From Dryobates pubescens (lineage: Eukaryota > Chordata > Aves > Piciformes > Picidae): 64,000 bases of DNA. Below, piece after piece: positions 57,982-64,000 of the stretch. The stretch's first letter is position 1; each line of letters starts with the position of its first letter. The notes under the pieces were generated by a model. It saw only the letters and a program-made list of their open reading frames with translations. It made no database searches and was not told the DNA's origin. The DNA is taken from positions 4,899,001-4,963,000 of the forward strand of contig NC_071627.1 in NCBI RefSeq assembly GCF_014839835.1. Reading direction: 5' to 3'. The position numbers and the translations under genes were made by a program.

Positions 57982-60429
57982 ATGTGCGCGGCGGGGAGGC
58001 GCTGGGGTCGGCAGGCGCGGGCCCTGCTATGCTACGTCCTGCTGTTGGCGTGGGAGGCGGCGTGGGGGCAGCTGCACTACTCGGTGCCCGAGGAGATGCC
58101 CAAAGGCTCCTTTGTAGGCGACGTGGCCAAGGACCTGGGGCTGCAGCTGACAGCGGTCACTGACAGTGGCGTCCGACTTCTCTCTGAGGGTAGGACGCAG
58201 TATTTCTCTCTTCACGGGAAGACGGGACATTTGGTGACTGCGGAAAGGATAGACAGAGAACAGCTGTGCGAAGACGAGCAGCAATGCGTGCTGCGGTGTG
58301 AGCTGATAGTGGAGGGAGAAATGAAGGTTTATGAAATCGCAGTGGAAATTGCGGACATTAACGACAATGCCCCCAGCTTCCGAGAGGCAGAAAAAGAACT
58401 GAGAATGAGCGAGGTGGCAGTCCCGGGATCTCGGTTTCCCCTGGTTGAGGCTCACGACCCGGATGTGGGGACAAATTCCCTGCAGAGCTACGAGGTGAGC
58501 GGCGACGAGCATTTCTCGCTGGCCGTGCAGGCAGGCCCCGGCGGCGATCAGCGTCCGGAGCTGGTACTGGCCAAGGCGCTGGACCGGGAGGACGCGGCGT
58601 TTCACGATCTGGTGCTGAGGGCAAGGGACGGCGGGAAGCCTCCACGCACGGGCACAGCGCGGATCCGCGTGGTCGTGCTGGACGCGAACGACAACGCTCC
58701 CGTGTTTAGCCAGGCGGAGTACACGGTACGTGTGCCTGAGGACGTACCCCTGAGCTCCACCCTCGTCGCTGTCACGGCCACTGACGCCGACGAGGGGCTG
58801 AACGGGCACGTGAAATACTCGTTGAAGAAAATCACAGAGAAAGCCTCGAAGATTTTTCATCTGAACATCGAGACAGGAGCGATCACACTTAATCGGAGCT
58901 TAGACTTTGAGCAGGGAAACTACTATGAACTGGAATTGCAGGCAGAAGACGGTGGTGGACTTACTGACACTGCGAAAGTTGCTATCACAGTGACAGATGT
59001 CAATGACAACACGCCCCAGATTTCAGTGCGTTCGTCACTAAGCGAGATTTCTGAGGACACCCCGTCGGGGACAGTGGTGGCCCTGCTCCACGTGCATGAC
59101 CGCGACTCGGGGGACAACGGCCAGGTGCGGTGCTCGCTGGATCCTGGCGTCCCTTTCCGCCTGCAGAGTTCCCAGGGGAGCTACTACAGCGTGGTGACAA
59201 CGAAGGAGCTGGACCGGGAGGAGGTGTCGGAGTACAACGTGACGGTGAGGGCGGCCGACGGCGGGTCGCCGCCCCTGTGGAGCAGTACGGTGCTGACCCT
59301 CAGGGTGCTGGACGTGAACGACAACGCGCCGGTGTTCAGCGAGGCGAGCTACAGCGCCCGGCTGCCCGAGAACAACGCGGCGGGCGCGCTGGTGCTGACG
59401 GTGCGGGCGCGGGACGCGGACTGGGGTCAGAACGCGCGCGTGCGGTACCGTCTGGGCGAGGGGCGGGTGCGTGGCGTGGCGCTGTCGTCGTACGTGTCGG
59501 TGCAGGCGGAGACGGGCGCGCTGTACGCGCTGCGCTCCTTCGACTACGAGGAGGTGCGCGAGGTGGGGCTGTGGGTGCTGGCGGAGGACGGCGGCTCGCC
59601 GGCGCTGAGCAGCAACGTGTCGGTGCGGATCGTGATCGTGGACGAGAACGACAACGCCCCGCAGGTGCTGTACCCGCCGGCGGCGGGCGTGTCCGGGTCC
59701 GGTGTCCGTGGCTGGTCGGGGGTGGAGCTGGCGCCGCGGTCGTCGGAGCCCGGGGCGCTGGTGGCCAAGGTGGTGGCGGTGGACGCGGACGCGGGGCAGA
59801 ACGCGTGGCTGTCGTACGAGCTGGCCAAGGCGACGGAGCCGGGGCTGTTCCGCGTCGGGCTGCACAGCGGCGAGGTGCGCACTGCGCGCTTCCCGCTGGC
59901 CCGCGACGCTGCCCGGCAGAGCCTGGTGGTGCTGGTGAAGGACCACGGCCGGCCGGCGCTGTCGGCCACGGCCACGCTGACCGTGGTGCTGGCCGAGAGC
60001 GTGGCCGAGCTGCTGGCCGAGCTGGGCAGTGAGGCGGCGGCGGCGGTGCCGGGCGAGGCGGCGGGCAGCCTGACGCGCTGGCTGGTGCTGGCCGTGGCGG
60101 CCGTCTCCTGCCTCTTCCTCGCCTTCCTGCTGCTGCTGCTGGTACTGCGCCTGCGGCGGTGGCGGCGCTCGCAGCTGCCTCCTCCGGCGGGCGGTGCCTT
60201 GCGCGGCGTCCCGGCCACGCACTTCGTGGGCATCGATGGCGTCCGCGCCTTCCTGAGCTCCTACTCACACGAGGTGTCGCTGACCGCCGACTCACGCAAG
60301 AGCCATCTCCGCTTGTCACCCGGCAGCTGCTGCGACACTCTCCCTGCACGTCCTCTGCCCGACGAGCCCGTGCCGCTGCTGGGGGAGGACCCTGATGGCA
60401 CCCGCCCACACGACGCCGACGCTGCCCCG
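57982..60429 (+). CDS. PCDHGA: Gamma protocadherin, subfamily A variable exon (gammaA-d)
   Basis: An 816-codon variable exon starting MCAAGRRWGRQARALLCYVLLLAWEAAWG, with a signal peptide before QLHYSVPEEMPKGSFVGD. The 5' UTR has three GGCGGTGAGGCTGCGG-like repeats just before the ATG (57939-57980). Six cadherin repeats: EC2-EC3 carries private changes (VPLSSTLVAVTATDADEGLNG, ITEKASKIFHLNIETGAITL in part), and from about 59300 the sequence is almost identical to the other gammaA exons. Membrane helix WLVLAVAAVSCLFLAFLLLLLVL and tail motif HFVGIDGVRAFLSSYSHEVS. Donor CCG|GTGAGT, phase 0. Confidence 0.94.
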
Positions 60430-62394
60430 GTGAGTACCTCTCCTCGAACGTGCTCCCAGATGCCTCCCGCTCCTGACGCTGCTGCTCCTCTCTTTTCTTC
60501 CTACCCTGTTCTGGCTGCTGCCGAGATAGGGCGTCTGACAAAGAAGGGAAAGTTTCCTACAATATTGTGCTGACTGTGACCTGTTCTTACTACCGGCAAG
60601 GTGATCCTGGGGTGGTCGCATCGGGTGACAGTTGTTGTGGGAGGCAGAAGCAGTGGCAATTTGATATTGGCTGGAGTTTGGTTAGAGCTGGGCTCGATGC
60701 TGTCGGTGCCCCTCTCCCCACACTGCTCTGGCTGCTGCCGAGGTAGGGTTCCTGACAGGGAAGGCAAAGCTTCCTGCAGCACCTCGTTGGCTGCTGGTGG
60801 TTATTGCTGCCGGCAGGTGACTCTTAAGATGATGGCTCAGTGTCACAGTTTGTGTGCGAGGCGGGAACATTGGCAAGCTGTTGTTGGCTTGATTTTTGGT
60901 TAGAACTCAGCTATTTGCTTTTATCTGTGCCTGGACTTTTCTCATTGTGTCCCCAGATTCTTCCAATACCTGTTTAATGGCAATTTGAGCTCTTCTGGAG
61001 CAACGGGTTGCATTAATAGCCAGTGGATGTTTGCATTATGAAGTGGGTCAGACATCTTCTAGACAGATGACATTGTCTTTGCATGGAGTATTAAGCTGCT
61101 CATGGTTTCTACTCTTCTCCTTTTCTATGAAGATGGAGAAAGCAATTATATGCTTTTATTTTCACCCTTGCTTTAATCACTTTGCATTGGTTAGAGAAAG
61201 GGGATTTGCCACAGCTGGTTCCTCAACAGCTCCTTTGTATGTGTTGTTAAGATGAAAGTAAATTATGAGAGTTCTGATTCTTAGAAGAAATATATTCATA
61301 GGTGCATGTGAAGGGTTGATGGAGGAAACAGGAGATGTGTCTTGTTGGTTTGTCAACTTTTATGACTGATTTATTTAAACAGGCTTTGATGTACCTTGTC
61401 TTGTTATGATAAGAGCTATCTGACTGCAAAGAGGGGAGAGATTCAAGTTGCAGAGTGAGATAAAGGAAGAGGGATTTTGGTCCTGTGAAGCTGGTCATTG
61501 ACCTAGTCTTGTCTGGAAAAAATCTGCTTGTTTGCTTTTAGACCCTTGGGTTTTTTTTTCCCCTGAAGAAAAGCATTTGTGGGCAGACAAATGTATCTTC
61601 CTGCTTAGCACAGAGATATAAAGAAATCTGAATGAAGTCTGTGGTGTGATGGTGGTGAACTTTGAAGATAAATGATCTGGGCAAAAGGCCCTCTGATATT
61701 ATGTACTTGAAATTTCTGAGGATCAAGAAGCTCCGGCAAGTTGTGAGGACTTCGAGATGTGAGTTCTGGGACTGAAGAGCTGTTGAAGGGGCCAAGAAAA
61801 TCTGGTACTGCTTTCTCATGGGTGCTTTGAGAGCAGCAAAGTGTGCATTTGCTACCCACTAAATACCTGAATTATGTTCCTTCTCTAAGTGCCAACATTT
61901 AGAAGACTATGCTGAGATCCCTTCCTTTCTGCTTCTGTTAACTTCTTGCTATGCTCATTATCATGATTTGAAGGTGAGTCTTAGTCTCTGACAATGTGTG
62001 GATGACCACATCTGGTACCTTTGCCTGACTGTCCTGTATGTTCCTTTTACATTTACAGCTGTAAAGGGAAAGACTTTCAATAAATTAGTCTGAGAGTGTG
62101 ATATTTTTGGACATTGCCTACCTCAGGCTCTGACTTGCAAAGCTGTAGGTTCATCTGTTTGTTGTCCTGTTGTGTGAAGTTTCCTGTGAATTTTCAATTA
62201 CTGAACAAAAACCTATGCTTCATAGTAATCCTTGAGCACCATGTATCTCGTACTCTGTAGTTCAGAGTGAGACTTTAGGGCCACAGTTGCTGTCAGAGAT
62301 ATGAACGACTTCCAGGTGCCCTTGGAGATTAATTTTAACACCTGCAGTAAAGACCAGGAAGACTTCCTCTTGAGTTTCTCTGGCAACAATTTTT
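60430..62394. repeat. Spacer after gammaA-d, homologous to that after gammaA-c
   Basis: Matches 46042-48100 over most of its length. Contains a tandem duplication of about 216 bases (next entry). Non-coding, apart from a possible intron-retention peptide at its left end. Confidence 0.7.
60490..60915. repeat. Tandem duplication, unit about 216 bases
   Basis: CTGGCTGCTGCCGAG occurs at 60511 and 60727; 'tagggcgtctgacaaagaagggaaagtttcct' matches 'tagggttcctgacagggaaggcaaagcttcct'; 'gaggcagaagcagtggcaa' matches 'gaggcgggaacattggcaa' 216 bases on. The gammaA-c flank has only one copy (46120-46185). Confidence 0.85.
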
Positions 62395-62535
62395 CACAGA
62401 ACGTTTGGGGTTGGGAGGGACCTCAAAAGCTCTTCCAGTCCAACCCCCCAGCCAGAGCAGGATCACCTAGAGCAGATCACACAGGAATGTATCAAAGCAG
62501 GTCTTGAATCCAGAGCGGGAGACTCCACAAGCCCT
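62395..62535 (-). mobile_element. CR1 LINE 3' end fragment, reverse orientation
   Basis: Begins 'acagaacgtttggggttgggagggacctcaaaagctcttccagtccaaccc', the reverse complement of a CR1 3' terminus, and ends near 'gcgggagactccacaagcc'. About 140 bases. It is missing from the corresponding place near 48130. Confidence 0.8.
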
Positions 62536-64000
62536 TTTTCTTACAATGCTTCCTTGCCTTGCTTGTCTTAGTTATGGTTTATTATTATTTTCTTAGTTTT
62601 GTATCTGTGTAGTTTTAGTTGCAATTAACAGCACAGCTTCATTTGCAATGTGTTTTGTGTTAGAGCCTCTTGCTCCAGCAGGTGTGAAAGGCAGGAGATG
62701 TGAGGGTCTCTCTTTGTTTTCTTATTGTTGGGAAGAATAAATGTAACCACAGCCTCAGGGATGGCATCTCTATGGTACATAGTGTGTGACAAGAGGGGAG
62801 GAGATTCCCCCTAAGCCATTAGTTTGATGACCCAGTGTCTGTTGATGACTTTTGGCCATCTATCATTCATGTGCTTTAGAATCCTTCTGTTTCTTTTAAG
62901 AATAGTGGTGAGGAGAACAATGTATCTCCCTTCTTAGTGTGATGGTAGTGCATTATCCTTTCATGACATGTTGTTACCAACTAGGAGGTCAGAAGCAAAC
63001 TTTTAAGTTGTCTACCTCGAGGGAAGGCATGGTGGAAATCTCTTGGTGGGTAGCAAGGCATAGAGCAGCAGATTTTGCTTATTGTCATAAATAACATAGC
63101 TGCCTGCTTGATGGAGCACTGTGCTGTTTCAGTTCGTTCTGCTCAGTGAGTTAGACCTCAGAACTGTTGTTCCACCTGATCTGCTAATTTGTGTGTGTTT
63201 CTATTCTTGCTTGTTGTCATGAATTACAAATCGACCTCAGGCTGTCTGATCATATGGAAAATGTCACATCTGTGCCAGTTCTCTGAATGCAGGGGCAGTT
63301 CCCACACACACACACCTTTGGTGTTTACCACCAAGAGGAAGGATTTCATAGCCATATGTATGCTTATAGATGATGGAAACCAACAACAACATTACAATCT
63401 AGAGTGGTTTGGGACTATTTGAGATGCTGCGTTTGAAGAGGTACTGAGGAGACACATGGCTTGTGCTTTGTTGATTCCCAGGGTTTATTGCTGGCCCAAG
63501 AAATATGGGTCTGTGAAAGAGTCTTTTTTTTAGTATGACTTTGCTCAGATTCCAACTGGCCATTGTGCTGAAGAAAGCTGATGTTGCCTTTGAGCAGATA
63601 CTTGGATGATCTGGAATGTAATTGACCTCCGTATTGCTTGTGACCTTTTGAACCTTTGAGGGTTCTTCAAATTTTATAGGACCAATAGAAAAATCTCTTT
63701 GCATGCATCTGTATTGTTATCCCTGGGTTCCAAGAAGTTGTGCTCACAAGATTTCATTCAGTGGTGTCTACCTACAAAGGCAGCTTTTCCACTGTATTTC
63801 TGGGCAGGCTGAAGAGCTCTGCCTGTACACAGACAGGGCAAGTAGAAGAGTGGGATGGGGTGTAGTGTGAAATGGCTAAAAGGAAGCTGTAAAAGCTGAC
63901 TTTGTCCTCTAGTTGTTAGATGAGGCCCACAGCTGTGGTTTTCCTTGCTTGATTATCTATAGGGATTACTTTGAGTAACTGTCTATGGTCTGTGGTGTGA
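62536..64000. repeat. Continuation of the gammaA-to-gammaB spacer, cut by the window end
   Basis: Homologous to 48140-49770 in order ('aatgcttccttgccttgcttgtct' near 62547 and 48147; 'gaggagattcccccta' near 62798 and 48388; 'aaatgtcacatctgtgccagtt' near 63257 and 48861). The next gammaB exon would be expected about 3 kb past the end if the unit is complete. No gene seen inside. Confidence 0.75.

Overview
The window is vertebrate genomic DNA, most likely avian. It holds nine large single-exon cadherin ORFs on the + strand, typical of a clustered protocadherin locus, and the recognisable interspersed repeats are almost all CR1 LINEs, the dominant family in birds (also present in other sauropsids). 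I do not call a species.

Layout: two beta-type protocadherin genes come first (beta-a 3772-6725, beta-b 10657-14149), then seven gamma-type variable exons alternating in subtype: gammaA-a (20090), gammaB-a (25527), gammaA-b (29907), gammaB-b (39145), gammaA-c (43594), gammaB-c (53214) and gammaA-d (57982). Letters are local labels. This matches the left part of a gamma cluster with the beta genes 5' of it, as in the mammalian alpha-beta-gamma order. The gammaC exons and shared constant exons are not in the window and should lie beyond 64000. Every variable exon codes for a signal peptide, six cadherin repeats, one membrane helix and a subtype-specific juxtamembrane tail. All nine have a phase-0 splice donor. 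Each exon has an upstream promoter element with a GGTGTCGCTGTTG-like core, the conserved sequence element (CSE) used for stochastic promoter choice in these clusters.

The most unusual feature is in the beta-type genes. Mammalian beta protocadherins are single-exon genes, but here each beta-type exon has a good donor and is followed, 0.4 or 1.0 kb downstream, by a matching acceptor and a short private exon. These exons code for 37 and 33 residues and end in nearly the same peptide (LNVSSDQNPWVTHQ and LNVTSDQSHWLTHQ). Both have a polypyrimidine-AG acceptor, phase 0 and a stop at the same place, so these look like two-exon genes with their own cytoplasmic tail.

Other structure: the 3' half of exons within a subtype is almost identical (833 bp without a difference seen between the two beta genes), which points to gene conversion over EC5-EC6 and the membrane segment, while EC1-EC3 have diverged. 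Spacers are also duplicated. A beta unit of about 7 kb is present twice plus a third spacer copy that leads to no exon. A gammaB-gammaA spacer is present three times, and an A-to-B spacer repeats with a period of about 14 kb, so the cluster grew by duplication of A-B pairs. I saw no tRNA, rRNA or CRISPR, no confident endogenous retrovirus, and no gene outside the protocadherins.
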